NCBI GenBank assembly: GCA_009928665.1
Contig: SACF01000028.1
Span: 1-50,218 of the forward strand
Direction: 5' to 3'
DNA from: Alphaproteobacteria bacterium
GTDB taxonomy: Bacteria; Bacteroidota; Bacteroidia; Bacteroidales; FEN-979
DNA: 50,218 bases
How positions within the stretch are numbered: position 1 is the stretch's first letter; the number at the start of each line of letters is the position of its first letter. This document shows positions 1-8,742 of the stretch, piece by piece. The notes beneath the pieces were generated by a model. The model searched no databases and had not been told where the DNA came from. It saw only the letters and a list, made by a program, of their open reading frames with translations. Position numbers and translations under genes: made by a program.

Positions 1-528
1 CTGGAAGCGATCTATGGCATCGATGATCTGATAAAATCGTTCGCGGTCTTATGTGACAAAATGCCCGGGAGGGCGCTCAGGCTGACCATTGCCGGCACGG
101 GTACCGGGGAAAAGACGCTCAAAGCGCTCACCGGGAATCTCAATCTGAGCCATCTGGTAACCTTTACAGGAAAGATACCACATGATCAAGTTCCCGGGTT
201 GCTCCGTACTTTCGATATCTTCATGAATCTTTCGAAACATGAGAGTTTTGGAGTTTCGGTACTGGAAGCATCTTCCTGCGGAATTCCGGTCGTGGCGACC
301 CAAACCGGAGGGCTTGCCGAAGTCATCGAAGACCATGAAACCGGGATCCTGGTGCCGGTAGGTGATCCGGAAAGAGCCGCACAGGCTGCTGAACAGCTTA
401 TTGCCGATCCGACGCTCAGGGAGCTCATGGGGCGTAAGGGCCGGGAGCGGGTCATCGAGCTTTTTGACTGGAAATCGAACGTTGATACCATGATTCGGGA
501 GTATCAGGAAATTTACCGGGGCACCTGA
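1..528 (+). CDS. Glycosyltransferase family 4 (GT4), C-terminal part, 5' truncated by window edge
   Basis: The frame is open from base 1, so the gene starts before the window; 175 residues remain. The visible part is the C-terminal Rossmann half of a GT-B glycosyltransferase. The donor-binding E-x7-E motif is seen in HESFGVSVLEA, followed by SSCGIPVVAT and GGLAEVIEDHETGILVPVGD, which contact the nucleotide sugar in this family. Such enzymes move a sugar from a nucleotide-sugar donor to a lipid or glycan acceptor on the cytoplasmic side, usually for surface polysaccharide or glycolipid. The acceptor cannot be told from this half. The next gene, 68 bp downstream on the same strand, is an Lgt-like enzyme. 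Confidence 0.9.
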   Translation: MEAIYGIDDLIKSFAVLCDKMPGRALRLTIAGTGTGEKTLKALTGNLNLSHLVTFTGKIPHDQVPGLLRTFDIFMNLSKHESFGVSVLEASSCGIPVVATQTGGLAEVIEDHETGILVPVGDPERAAQAAEQLIADPTLRELMGRKGRERVIELFDWKSNVDTMIREYQEIYRGT

Positions 529-596
529 TCCGGAAATTGAAACATAAAGTCCTCTCTGAATTATCCTTTCTGATCCATTGATAGAACTCATATAAG

Positions 597-1760
597 ATGT
601 TCCCGAAGATTTCCGACCTGATCAATTTTATTACCGGCAGCCGGATTGATCTTCCTTTTCAGACCTATGGTTTCATGCTGGTGCTCGCCTTTATCTCAGG
701 CGGGATGGTGCTCAGAAGCGAATTAAAGCGAAAAGAAAGAGCGGGATTGCTTGCTTCAAGGATCCGTTTCACTGATCCGTCGCGGCTTGGAAGCTGGATC
801 CTGATCATTTTTCAGGGAATCCTTGTTTCGGTCATACTTTGGAAATCGGCGGGGATTGTAATGGAGTACAGCCGGTTTACATCAAATCCGGGAAAATTTA
901 TCTTTTCTTCATCCGGCAGCATACCGGTATTAATTCTTACGGCTATCATCTACCTGGTTCTGATGTTTTACCGGTACCGGGTACTTAAATCTTCCCGGGG
1001 GCGACCCGTTGAGGAAACCATTCATCCGTACCAGAACACCTGGGGTATCCTGATCGTGGCCCTGGTATCGGCTATTGTCGGATCAAAGTTGTTTGATATC
1101 CTTGATAATATTGAGGTTTTTTTAAGAGATCCCGTGCAAAGCCTCCTTTCATTCAGTGGTTTCGCCTTTCTCGGAGGACTGGTTTCCACAATCTTTGCCC
1201 TCATCCTGTATATGCGGGTGGTGAAGCTTGACTGGAAACAGGTGATTGACTGTTCAGCCCCTGCCATTTTGATCGGGTACGCGATTGGGAGAATGGGTTG
1301 TCACCTTTCAGGCGACGGCTGCTGGGGGGTTATCAATACATTCGCCCAACCTGAATGGCTAACCTGGCTGCCCGATTGGACCTGGGCTTTCAGATATCCA
1401 CATAATGTCATAAACCAGGGAATTCCGATCCCCGGATGTGGTGGCCCTCATTGCAGGATTCTCGCGGAACCGGTTTTCCCGACAGCATTATACGAATCGT
1501 TGTATTCGTTATTTTCATTTGGACTAGTCTGGAGTTTGCGAAAACGAATCAATTCGCCTGTCGTGCTTTTCGGACTTTTTCTGGTAATTCACGGAACCGG
1601 ACGCTTTCTCGTTGAGCAGATCAGGATAAACAAGCAGTACGACCTGTTTGGTTTATTACTTTCACAAGCCGAAATAATTTCAGTAGTGTTGATCTTTGCA
1701 GGTATATCTGTAATGCTCTATTACCGCCGCCAGGGCAAAAATATCCCTGAACCCCGGTAG
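597..1760 (+). CDS. lgt: Divergent prolipoprotein diacylglyceryl transferase (Lgt-like)
   Basis: This 387-residue polytopic membrane protein matches the Lgt family, which moves diacylglycerol from phosphatidylglycerol to the lipobox cysteine of prolipoproteins. The signature GRMGCHLSGDGCWG (about residues 231-244) corresponds to the family motif GRxGNFINGExxG. HGTGRFLVEQIR near residue 325 corresponds to the conserved region with the second key arginine. It is about 100 residues longer than enterobacterial Lgt because of extra N-terminal membrane segments and an insert with cysteines around residues 280-290. The position of the functionally important histidine of E. coli Lgt (SFHGGL) reads AFLGGL here, so activity is not assured. 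Long variants with SGDG in the motif are, as far as I recall, typical of Bacteroidota. The start is the ATG at 597. Confidence 0.82.
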   Translation: MFPKISDLINFITGSRIDLPFQTYGFMLVLAFISGGMVLRSELKRKERAGLLASRIRFTDPSRLGSWILIIFQGILVSVILWKSAGIVMEYSRFTSNPGKFIFSSSGSIPVLILTAIIYLVLMFYRYRVLKSSRGRPVEETIHPYQNTWGILIVALVSAIVGSKLFDILDNIEVFLRDPVQSLLSFSGFAFLGGLVSTIFALILYMRVVKLDWKQVIDCSAPAILIGYAIGRMGCHLSGDGCWGVINTFAQPEWLTWLPDWTWAFRYPHNVINQGIPIPGCGGPHCRILAEPVFPTALYESLYSLFSFGLVWSLRKRINSPVVLFGLFLVIHGTGRFLVEQIRINKQYDLFGLLLSQAEIISVVLIFAGISVMLYYRRQGKNIPEPR

Positions 1761-1771
1761 TCACATCCCTG

Positions 1772-1950
1772 CCTTATTCCCCCATTCCACTATTCCTCGA
1801 TTCCCCCATTTCTCCATTCCCCCATTCCACTATTCCACAATTCCACTATTCCACTATTCCATAATTCCATCATTCCCCCATTCCACAACGCAACCATCCG
1901 CCAACTCCACCATCTCACCAACTCACCAAATCACAACGTCGCCATCCCAT
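1772..1950. repeat. Intergenic tandem-repeat tract, ATTCC(ACT) type
   Basis: The spacer between the lgt-like gene and the next CDS begins with many imperfect copies of a 7-8 bp unit such as CATTCCC and ATTCCACT. It degrades towards 1950 into CATCTCACC-like words. No reading frame and no hairpin was seen in it. It belongs to the set of short tandem-repeat spacers found through the window, although this word is not shared with the others. Confidence 0.8.
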
Positions 1951-2062
1951 CTTATCATCCCTTCAACCATTCTTTCAAATGAATCCCACACTTTTTATAA
2001 CCGGTCTAAATAACAATTGTATAATCTTTTCAACATGACCATTCATCCGGTTCGATTTGTAG

Positions 2063-2070
2063 TATATTTG
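2063..2070 (+). promoter_or_regulatory. Bacteroidota -7 promoter element (TATATTTG)
   Basis: TATATTTG matches the Bacteroidota consensus TAnnTTTG exactly and lies 57 bp before the ATG at 2128. No TTTG box is present at the expected distance upstream, so only half of the promoter is supported. Confidence 0.4.
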
Positions 2071-2127
2071 CATTCCATGTTCATATGTCTGAACATTTGC
2101 ACAAAGTAACCCTTAAAACCCAACAAA

Positions 2128-3003
2128 ATGAAAAGAAAATTTACATTCAGCTCTTTGATCAGTAATCCCAGGTTGACCGTTCCGACTCTTGCCGGAATTT
2201 TATTTATGATCTCTGTTGTACTGATCGGTTGTTATCAGTTCCGATGGATTCTTCAACCCAGTACAGGGTTTACAAACAGCTTTTTTGATGTACCCATCGT
2301 CGGGGAGCGTGATAACGATCCCGGCCTGACTGAGGATGATTGGGCCAACACCCTGAGAAATATCGGCCTTTTCGGTGTCATGGTACCGGATGGCTGGACG
2401 GTTGATGACAGTATTCCATACACCATTATTTCGAAAAATGCAGCATTGTCCAACTCCGGATTTCTGGTTTATAATGTTGCCCATTCACAAACCCTGCAGG
2501 ACACCATACCTGCACTGCCTGGTTATCATTGGTGGGGCGCAATCACCGACCGGATTGCAGAGCTGACTTCTTTGGATAGTTTTTATTTTACGCCAAGGAT
2601 TCGCACCAATGCGACAGCAGGCACTTTTTATTTAAGGTATGCCGTGGGCGATAAAGATTACTGGGATCGTAATCCTGCTGATCAGTACAATTACGGAGGA
2701 GGTCTTTCTGATCCCATTGAAATTGTTATTTCGCACGGAGTAGGCACCCAGGATCTCTTAAACAATGCCAATATTTCGATGTATCCGAATCCAACGGAAG
2801 GCATACTCAATGTGGATCTTGAAGGGTACAAATCCGAAGTGATCGCGGTGAATATATACAACACAGCGGGAATGATGGTTAAGAAAGGTGAAATATTGAG
2901 CAGTTCAAGCACCTTTAATCTCACAGAGCTTCCAAAAGGGATCTATGTTGTCGAGCTCAGGAACGGAACATTCAAATCACGCACCAAGATCCTGTTGCGT
3001 TAA
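2128..3003 (+). CDS. Secreted protein of unknown function with T9SS type A sorting domain
   Basis: This is a 291-residue protein. A hydrophobic stretch at residues 20-36 probably acts as signal peptide. The central 170 residues match nothing I recognise; they look like a beta-rich extracellular module. From about residue 213 to the end is a type IX secretion C-terminal sorting domain: it begins ISMYPNPTEGILNVDL, contains VNIYNTAGMMVKKGE and ends LPKGIYVVELRNG then TKILLR. In the family this domain takes the protein across the outer membrane and is then cleaved, often with attachment to anionic lipopolysaccharide. No T9SS machinery gene is in the window. The start at 2128 is the only ATG before the signal segment and has an A-rich leader. 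Confidence 0.8.
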   Translation: MKRKFTFSSLISNPRLTVPTLAGILFMISVVLIGCYQFRWILQPSTGFTNSFFDVPIVGERDNDPGLTEDDWANTLRNIGLFGVMVPDGWTVDDSIPYTIISKNAALSNSGFLVYNVAHSQTLQDTIPALPGYHWWGAITDRIAELTSLDSFYFTPRIRTNATAGTFYLRYAVGDKDYWDRNPADQYNYGGGLSDPIEIVISHGVGTQDLLNNANISMYPNPTEGILNVDLEGYKSEVIAVNIYNTAGMMVKKGEILSSSSTFNLTELPKGIYVVELRNGTFKSRTKILLR

Positions 3004-3267
3004 ACTGTAACGGCAGCAATAATTCTTCTTGTCAAATCGCGGGGAATCAATGTTTGTCAGAACCATTGCGGGAGAGAAAACCCATAAATTCATTCGCTCC
3101 CGTATTGGTAACAATGCAAACCCTGGTGTTGTGTATTTTCTTTGCCAATACGTTGGTTCTCCATTATGGATTGTACTGAGGATCGCGGGTTGAAAAAACC
3201 GATTCGAGTCTTAGACCATCTCAAAGCATTCATTATCTAAGAGTTACTTTCCACTCCATTATCAATC

Positions 3268-3283
3268 ATTAATCGTGATTAAT
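3268..3283. promoter_or_regulatory. Palindromic candidate operator of the GntR regulator
   Basis: ATTAATC-GT-GATTAAT is a perfect 7+2+7 palindrome 39 bp before the GntR start codon. It sits directly upstream of a near-consensus -7 box (TACATTTA, 3286-3293), between where -33 and -7 elements would be. GntR/HutC-type dimers bind short palindromes of this kind and often control their own promoter. This is an inference from position and symmetry only. Confidence 0.4.
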
Positions 3284-3285
3284 CG

Positions 3286-3293
3286 TACATTTA
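3286..3293 (+). promoter_or_regulatory. Possible -7 promoter element of the utilization locus
   Basis: TACATTTA matches TAnnTTTG in 7 of 8 positions and lies 30 bp before the ATG at 3323. No TTTG box was found upstream at 19-21 bp. It would be the promoter for the GntR regulator and perhaps, through a 46-bp gap, for susC and susD. Confidence 0.3.
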
Positions 3294-3322
3294 ATTAGTC
3301 TGCTATCCCTAATAATTGTCCA

Positions 3323-4057
3323 ATGAGTTTTTCGATCGATCACAAAAGCAGCCTCCCGTTACACGCTCAGGTCGAGCAATTGCTCCGTGAGCTTATCGCT
3401 TCGGAAGAGTACCGTAAAGGAAAGTTCCTGCCCAATGAGATCAGTCTTGCAAAACAACTGGGGATCTCACGAAATACCGTCAGACAGGCGACAAACAAAC
3501 TGGTCTACGAAGGATTGCTGGTGCGAAAGAAAGGGGTTGGAACGCAGGCAGCCGGGAACAGTGTTGATACCCGGATCAACAACTGGCTGAGTTTTACCCA
3601 GGAGATGAAATCAAAAGGCATTCAGATCCGGAATTTCGAAATTTCGACCGAATGGATAGAAGCCCAGGATGAGATAGCCCAGTTTTTCAGGATACAGCCC
3701 GGAAAAAAGATCCTGAAGATGACCCGTTTAAGAGGAAGGATGGAGTATCCTTTTGTTTACTTCATCTCCTATTTTCATCCCATGGTTGGCCTTACCGGCG
3801 ATGAAGATTTCACAAAGCCTTTATATGAAATCCTGGAAAAGGAGCACTCGGTTATTGCAAAGCTTTCGAAAGAAGAGATATCTGCGCGGGCGGCCGATAA
3901 ATTTCTCGCCCAAAAACTAAAAATAAACACCGGTGATCCGATCCTGAAGCGGAAGCGGTACGTATTTGATCCGGGGAGCAGGCCTATCGAGTACAATATT
4001 GGTTATTACCGGGCCGATAGTTTTATTTATACCATTGAAAGTGAGAGGGATGTTTAA
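3323..4057 (+). CDS. GntR family transcriptional regulator (HutC/UTRA subfamily)
   Basis: The 244-residue protein has an N-terminal winged helix (about residues 8-75), with the recognition region SRNTVRQATNKLVYEGLLV and the wing KKGVGT. A UTRA ligand-binding domain follows (about residues 95-238) and ends in YNIGYYRADSFIYTIE. UTRA regulators are usually repressors released by a small sugar phosphate or similar effector. This gene is immediately upstream of susC (46 bp) on the same strand, so it is the obvious local regulator of the polysaccharide locus. That is a departure from the SusR, hybrid two-component and ECF-sigma/anti-sigma systems usual for such loci. The effector may be a mannose-derived phosphate, by inference from the downstream enzymes. 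Confidence 0.93.
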   Translation: MSFSIDHKSSLPLHAQVEQLLRELIASEEYRKGKFLPNEISLAKQLGISRNTVRQATNKLVYEGLLVRKKGVGTQAAGNSVDTRINNWLSFTQEMKSKGIQIRNFEISTEWIEAQDEIAQFFRIQPGKKILKMTRLRGRMEYPFVYFISYFHPMVGLTGDEDFTKPLYEILEKEHSVIAKLSKEEISARAADKFLAQKLKINTGDPILKRKRYVFDPGSRPIEYNIGYYRADSFIYTIESERDV

Positions 4058-4103
4058 CCAAGCATTCCTGAAATCTGTCAACCACCTGAAAAGAACCTTA
4101 TCA

Positions 4104-7100
4104 ATGATGAAAAAAACCATAGTATTGTTACTGCTGCTATTGCCATTTGCAGCCTTAAGTCAGCACCGAATTATTACCGGAACCGTAAAGGATGCAGCCG
4201 ATGGAAGCACCTTACCCGGAGTCACCATCCTGGAAAAGGGCACCGCCAATGGCACCACAACCGATTCGAAGGGTAATTTCAGCCTGAAAATCAATGAATC
4301 CTCTAAGTTTCTTATCTTTTCATTCATTGGGATGAGAACGATTGAGGTGCCGGTGAAGGAATCCAATGTTATGCATGTCAGCATGGAGGCTGTCAACACC
4401 ACGCTCGACGAGGTCGTCGTGATCGGTTACGGAGCCGTAAAAAAGAGTGACCTCACTGGTTCCGTTGCAAGCGTTAAAGCCGATGAGTTAAAAATGATTC
4501 CTGTCAATTCTCTGGACCAGGGAATCCAGGGAAAAGTCACCGGGGTTCAGGTTACTCAATTGTCGTCGCAACCGGGTGGCGCCACGATGGTGAGAATACG
4601 TGGCGGTAATTCCATCATGGCGGGGAATGAACCCCTGTACGTGATCGACGGGGTGCTTGTCGAAAGCCAGGTCGACCTGTCGTGGATCGGTTCACCGGCA
4701 CAGAATGGTCTGAGCTCCATCAACCCGAATGACATTGAGTCGATGGAGATCCTGAAGGATGCTTCCGCAACGTCGATTTACGGAGCCAAGGGGGCGAATG
4801 GTGTGGTTCTCATCACTACAAAAAAAGGAAAATCGGGTAAGGACAATATTACTTTCGAAACCTACTTCGGAACACAGATCAAGGCAAAGGATATCGAGGT
4901 TATGAATGCCTCACAATTTGCGAGGCTTTATGATGAAGCCGGTTACAATGCCGATTCCACTTATGTGCCCCTGTACCCCAATCCCGATAGTTTAGGGGCC
5001 GGCACCGACTGGCAATCGGAGATATACAGGAATGCTCCGATCCAAAACTACCAGGTGAGTTTTTCTGGCGCCAACGATAAAACTTCATACGCTTTGAGTC
5101 TGGGATATTACAATCAAAAAGGGATCATTTACGGTTCCGATTTTAAGCGTTATTCCTTCCGGACCAACCTCGACCGAAAGATGACCAAGAAATTAACAGG
5201 CGGCACCAACCTGAGTTATACGCAAACCATGTCAAACACCGTTCCGACCGACACGCCGGGAGGATTTTTCCCGGGTGTCGTGAACACGGCCTTGATTTTT
5301 AATCCGGCGCTTCCGGTGTATGATTCAACCGGACAGTACACGCTTACTGATCCCAACGCGGATGCCTGGCTCGACAATCCCGTGGCGGTCACCCGCGATG
5401 TAGATGCCGTGGATAAAGTCAGCCGGTTCCTCGGGAATGTCTATCTGGAGTACACCATTTTCCAGGATTTGAAGTTCAGAACCAATTTTGGCGCCGACAT
5501 TTACCATTCGGTGCAGGATATGTACACACCGCGGTATGTTTACTCCGGTTCGTTCAATGATGGCCAGGCCCGTTTTGCCACCACCGACCTTCAAAACTAT
5601 ATTTTCGACAATACCCTGACCTATAACCACACCTGGAACAAGATTCACAAATTCACTGCAATGGCCGGGATGACCTATCAAAACAACACAACGCGGACTT
5701 TTATCGATATCGCCACAGGATTTCCGAACGACATCCTGGGGTATTACGGCATTCAGAATGCAACCAACATGCCGACCATCTATTCCTCCTTCACCGAATC
5801 AGCGGCTGTGTCGTATCTTGCCAGGGTCAACTACAATCTGAAAGAAAGGTATTTATTTACCGTGACCTGTCGTGTTGACGGTTCCTCCAAATTCGGTTCG
5901 AATAACCGCTTTGCTACCTTTCCTTCGGCTGCGGTTGCCTGGAGGCTTTCGGAGGAGAACTGGCTGAAGGAGGTTCGTTGGATCTCCAACATGAAGCTCA
6001 GGATGAGTTATGGACTAAGCGGGAATGACCGTATTGCCAATTATGCCTTTATCAGGACGATTTCCTCATCGGTTTACTACTTCAATAACTCTTTTCCGGG
6101 TACGGGTTTTGCGCCTGATAATCCGGGAAACAACAACCTGAAATGGGAGACCACCGCACAATTCGATGTCGGATTGGATGTAAGTGTGGTTAACGGCCGG
6201 ATTGCCGCAACGGTTGATTATTACAACAAACGAACTTCCGATCTGCTCTACTATTCGAATCTTCCCTGGGCAACCGGTTACAGCTCCTACCTGAACAATA
6301 TCGGAAAGCTCAGGAACAGCGGGGTAGAACTCGCATTGAATACCATGAATTTCGTCGGGGCTTTCAAATGGAACAGTTCTCTCAACGTGTCGATCAACCG
6401 CAATATGGTGACCGACCTGAACGGATCGGAACTGTACATTAACAACGACACGTACAAACTGAAGATCGGGAACTGGGCGGTGATCCGGGAGGGCGAACCA
6501 ATGGGCAGCTTTTATGGTCTGCGGGCTGACGGAATATGGCAAACCGCTGAAGCGGAAACAGCCGCCAAGTATGGCGCAAAACCAGGAGATTTTAAGTATG
6601 TCGATAAAAATAATGACGGAAAAATCAATTCCGATGACTGTGAGATCATCGGTCATGCGCTGCCCGATTTCACATGGGGTTTCAACAATACCTTTTCTTT
6701 CAAGAATTTTACGCTTGATATATTTCTGCAGGGAAGCCAGGGAAACCAGATACTCAACAGCAACCGGTTTGAGCTGGAATCGGGTAACGGTTTGTCGAAT
6801 GCTTCTGTAAACCTGTTGGACCGGTGGACTCCGGAAAATCCGAGTAATGTTTATCCCCGGGCAAACAGGAATGCAGACTACCTTCACATGTCGGATCGGT
6901 ATCTGGAGGACGGATCCTACGTCCGGATCAAGACCATTACACTGTCGTATGACTTACCGGAGAAGGCAGTCAATGCCATAAGGCTTTCGAAGATAAAAGT
7001 TTATGTGACTGCACAGAACATGTTCACGTTCACCAAATACACCGGGTTTGATCCGGAGGTTGGTTCATTCGGTCTTGACAACACCCGGTTGGGATACGAT

Positions 7101-7157
7101 TTCGGCTCCTATCCATCGGTGAAGACCTATATTATCGGGGCAAGTATCAGCTTTTAA
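4104..7157 (+). CDS. susC: SusC/RagA family TonB-linked outer membrane transporter
   Basis: This is the TonB-dependent channel of the glycan uptake pair. Taking the ATG at 4104 gives 1017 residues and a clean signal peptide, MMKKTIVLLLLLLPFAALSQ; the frame is open further upstream, but that extension overlaps the GntR gene and hides the signal. Next come a carboxypeptidase-regulatory-like domain (ITGTVKDAADGSTLPGVTI, about residues 24-95), then the SusC signature DEVVVIGYGAVKKSDLTGSV (from about residue 102). The plug domain follows, ending near VLITTKKGK, residue 240. A beta-barrel fills the rest and ends in VKTYIIGASISF, with the C-terminal aromatic usual for outer membrane proteins. It pairs with SusD 78 bp downstream. 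Energy comes from TonB-ExbBD encoded elsewhere. Confidence 0.97.
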   Translation: MMKKTIVLLLLLLPFAALSQHRIITGTVKDAADGSTLPGVTILEKGTANGTTTDSKGNFSLKINESSKFLIFSFIGMRTIEVPVKESNVMHVSMEAVNTTLDEVVVIGYGAVKKSDLTGSVASVKADELKMIPVNSLDQGIQGKVTGVQVTQLSSQPGGATMVRIRGGNSIMAGNEPLYVIDGVLVESQVDLSWIGSPAQNGLSSINPNDIESMEILKDASATSIYGAKGANGVVLITTKKGKSGKDNITFETYFGTQIKAKDIEVMNASQFARLYDEAGYNADSTYVPLYPNPDSLGAGTDWQSEIYRNAPIQNYQVSFSGANDKTSYALSLGYYNQKGIIYGSDFKRYSFRTNLDRKMTKKLTGGTNLSYTQTMSNTVPTDTPGGFFPGVVNTALIFNPALPVYDSTGQYTLTDPNADAWLDNPVAVTRDVDAVDKVSRFLGNVYLEYTIFQDLKFRTNFGADIYHSVQDMYTPRYVYSGSFNDGQARFATTDLQNYIFDNTLTYNHTWNKIHKFTAMAGMTYQNNTTRTFIDIATGFPNDILGYYGIQNATNMPTIYSSFTESAAVSYLARVNYNLKERYLFTVTCRVDGSSKFGSNNRFATFPSAAVAWRLSEENWLKEVRWISNMKLRMSYGLSGNDRIANYAFIRTISSSVYYFNNSFPGTGFAPDNPGNNNLKWETTAQFDVGLDVSVVNGRIAATVDYYNKRTSDLLYYSNLPWATGYSSYLNNIGKLRNSGVELALNTMNFVGAFKWNSSLNVSINRNMVTDLNGSELYINNDTYKLKIGNWAVIREGEPMGSFYGLRADGIWQTAEAETAAKYGAKPGDFKYVDKNNDGKINSDDCEIIGHALPDFTWGFNNTFSFKNFTLDIFLQGSQGNQILNSNRFELESGNGLSNASVNLLDRWTPENPSNVYPRANRNADYLHMSDRYLEDGSYVRIKTITLSYDLPEKAVNAIRLSKIKVYVTAQNMFTFTKYTGFDPEVGSFGLDNTRLGYDFGSYPSVKTYIIGASISF

Positions 7158-7235
7158 CTAAACCTGTCACGGGTAAACCAAAAGACAAATCAAAAGACAA
7201 ACAAAACAATAAGCATCTAATAAAACAGGAAGGCA

Positions 7236-8681
7236 ATGAAAAAGATATCGACCCTCTTTGTATCTATCCTCATTCTGGCGGCAGCATCGTGCACCAAGGA
7301 ACTGGATCAGGAGCCACACCAGATTTATTATGACAATTATTACCAGACAGGCGATGATGCGCTGACCGCGGTGAATGCCGTTTATGATGTGCTCGGATCG
7401 GTCAACCAGTATTCGAGTTATTTGTGGCTGATCCAGGACATCGGCTCGGACGATTGCAATGCCCGGGTGACCCTGAATGATCCGAATCTGCATGATATCA
7501 ACAATTATTCACTCAAGACCGACAACAACTATCTCGCTAAGATTTGGCAGGGATCCTACCTTGGGATCAGCAGGGCAAACATCGTGTTAGACAAAGTTCC
7601 CGGTATTTCGATGGACACTGCGCTCAAGGCACGGATTCTTGGCGAGGCGCGTTTTTTAAGGGCACTGAACTATTTCAACCTCGTCAGGTTGTTTGGCGAT
7701 GTACCGTTGGTCACTGTTCCAGTATCGGCCAACCTAACCCCTGAAGAACTCTATCCTCCGAGGACTCCGGTCATGAAAGTGTATGTCCAGATCATTGCTG
7801 ACCTGGACATCGCAGCCGCAAAACTTCCCGCAAAATACACCAATCCCAACGACAAGGGACGGGCCACCAGTGGGGCAGCGCTCGGTGTTCTTTCAAAAGT
7901 TTACCTGACCTTGAAGGAGTGGGATCATGCTGTTTCCGCTGCCAGGCAGGTGATCGAATCGAACGTTTATGCCTTGCACCCCGATTACGCCACAAACTGG
8001 AAAGAGGCCAGCAAGAATGGGATCGAGTCGGTGTTTGAGGTTCAATTTTACCGGAAAGTGACATCAGAAAACTCACAGATGGTAATTTCGGGTCTTCCAT
8101 CTATACCCGGGCTTTTCGCGGCAGGGGTTGAGATCATGTTGCCTACCGAAGATCTTCTGACAAGCTTCGATACCAACGATTACCGGAAAGAGGTGACCTT
8201 TTTCGATCAATACTGGCAATACACCTTCGAACCGCACATCTGGAAATACTGGGATCAGGTTGCGTATAAACCTGCCGCTACCAGCGCCTCCGGGGCTGAT
8301 TTCATGGTGATGCGCTACGCGGAAGTACTGCTGATCTTTGCCGAGGCGCTGAATGAAGCCAACGGTGGCCCAACCGCCGAAGCTTACGAGGCCATCAACA
8401 GAATCCGCGAACGGGCCAGGAACGGCAATTCCTCTGCCCTCCCCGATCTGAGCGGACTGAGCCAGGATGAGTTCAGAAAAGCCGTGATGCTGGAGCGCAG
8501 GCACGAGTTTGTCAATGAAGGTCAGCGGTGGTACGATCTCGTGAGAACCGGGACGCTGATCGAGAATATTAAGAAGGCCAAAGGCGACAAGTCGAACCCC
8601 GCCTCTTTCAATTATCTGTTCCCGATACCGCAACGGGAAAGGGATATAAATCTGAATCTGACACAGAATCCAGGATACTGA
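7236..8681 (+). CDS. susD: SusD/RagB family glycan-binding surface lipoprotein
   Basis: This 481-residue lipoprotein has the lipobox LAAASC, with the lipidated cysteine at residue 19. The SusD fold is visible as the N-terminal SusD-like region followed by TPR-like helices (LGEARFLRALNYFNLVRLFGDVPLV), and as the RagB C-terminal region containing VMRYAEVLLIFAEALNEANG and ERRHEFVNEGQRWYDLVRTG. It caps the SusC channel at the cell surface and binds the glycan. The substrate cannot be read from sequence; the neighbouring GH92-like and acetylesterase-like enzymes suggest an acetylated mannose-containing glycan. Confidence 0.97.
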   Translation: MKKISTLFVSILILAAASCTKELDQEPHQIYYDNYYQTGDDALTAVNAVYDVLGSVNQYSSYLWLIQDIGSDDCNARVTLNDPNLHDINNYSLKTDNNYLAKIWQGSYLGISRANIVLDKVPGISMDTALKARILGEARFLRALNYFNLVRLFGDVPLVTVPVSANLTPEELYPPRTPVMKVYVQIIADLDIAAAKLPAKYTNPNDKGRATSGAALGVLSKVYLTLKEWDHAVSAARQVIESNVYALHPDYATNWKEASKNGIESVFEVQFYRKVTSENSQMVISGLPSIPGLFAAGVEIMLPTEDLLTSFDTNDYRKEVTFFDQYWQYTFEPHIWKYWDQVAYKPAATSASGADFMVMRYAEVLLIFAEALNEANGGPTAEAYEAINRIRERARNGNSSALPDLSGLSQDEFRKAVMLERRHEFVNEGQRWYDLVRTGTLIENIKKAKGDKSNPASFNYLFPIPQRERDINLNLTQNPGY

Positions 8682-8683
8682 TA

Positions 8684-8724
8684 GAATTTACGATTGACAA
8701 GATTTACGATTTACGATTGAATTT
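8684..8724. repeat. Short tandem repeat, GATTTACGATT type
   Basis: Three imperfect copies of ATTTACGATTGA lie between susD and the next gene. The same word ends the 65-bp repeats near 46546-46558 and 47631-47643. Confidence 0.6.
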
Positions 8725-8742
8725 CGGGTTTAAATCGGAAAA

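Larger units (their letters stand above)
3004..3322. other. Gene-free spacer upstream of the GntR regulator
   Basis: This 319-bp spacer has no convincing reading frame. It contains an 8-bp inverted repeat CGTATTGG (3101-3108) and CCAATACG (3145-3152), too far apart to be a clear terminator. At its right end lie the palindrome and -7-like element listed separately. Confidence 0.5.

Noticed and set aside
3101..3152. Inverted repeat CGTATTGG/CCAATACG as terminator of the T9SS cargo gene
   Set aside because: The arms are 36 bp apart and no T tract follows.
3966..4103. Upstream extension of susC
   Set aside because: It overlaps the GntR gene by 92 bp and would bury the signal peptide; ATG at 4104 gives a normal protein.
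6066..6887. Long antisense frame of 273 codons inside susC
   Set aside because: Shadow of a highly conserved gene with codon bias; the product looks like nothing known.
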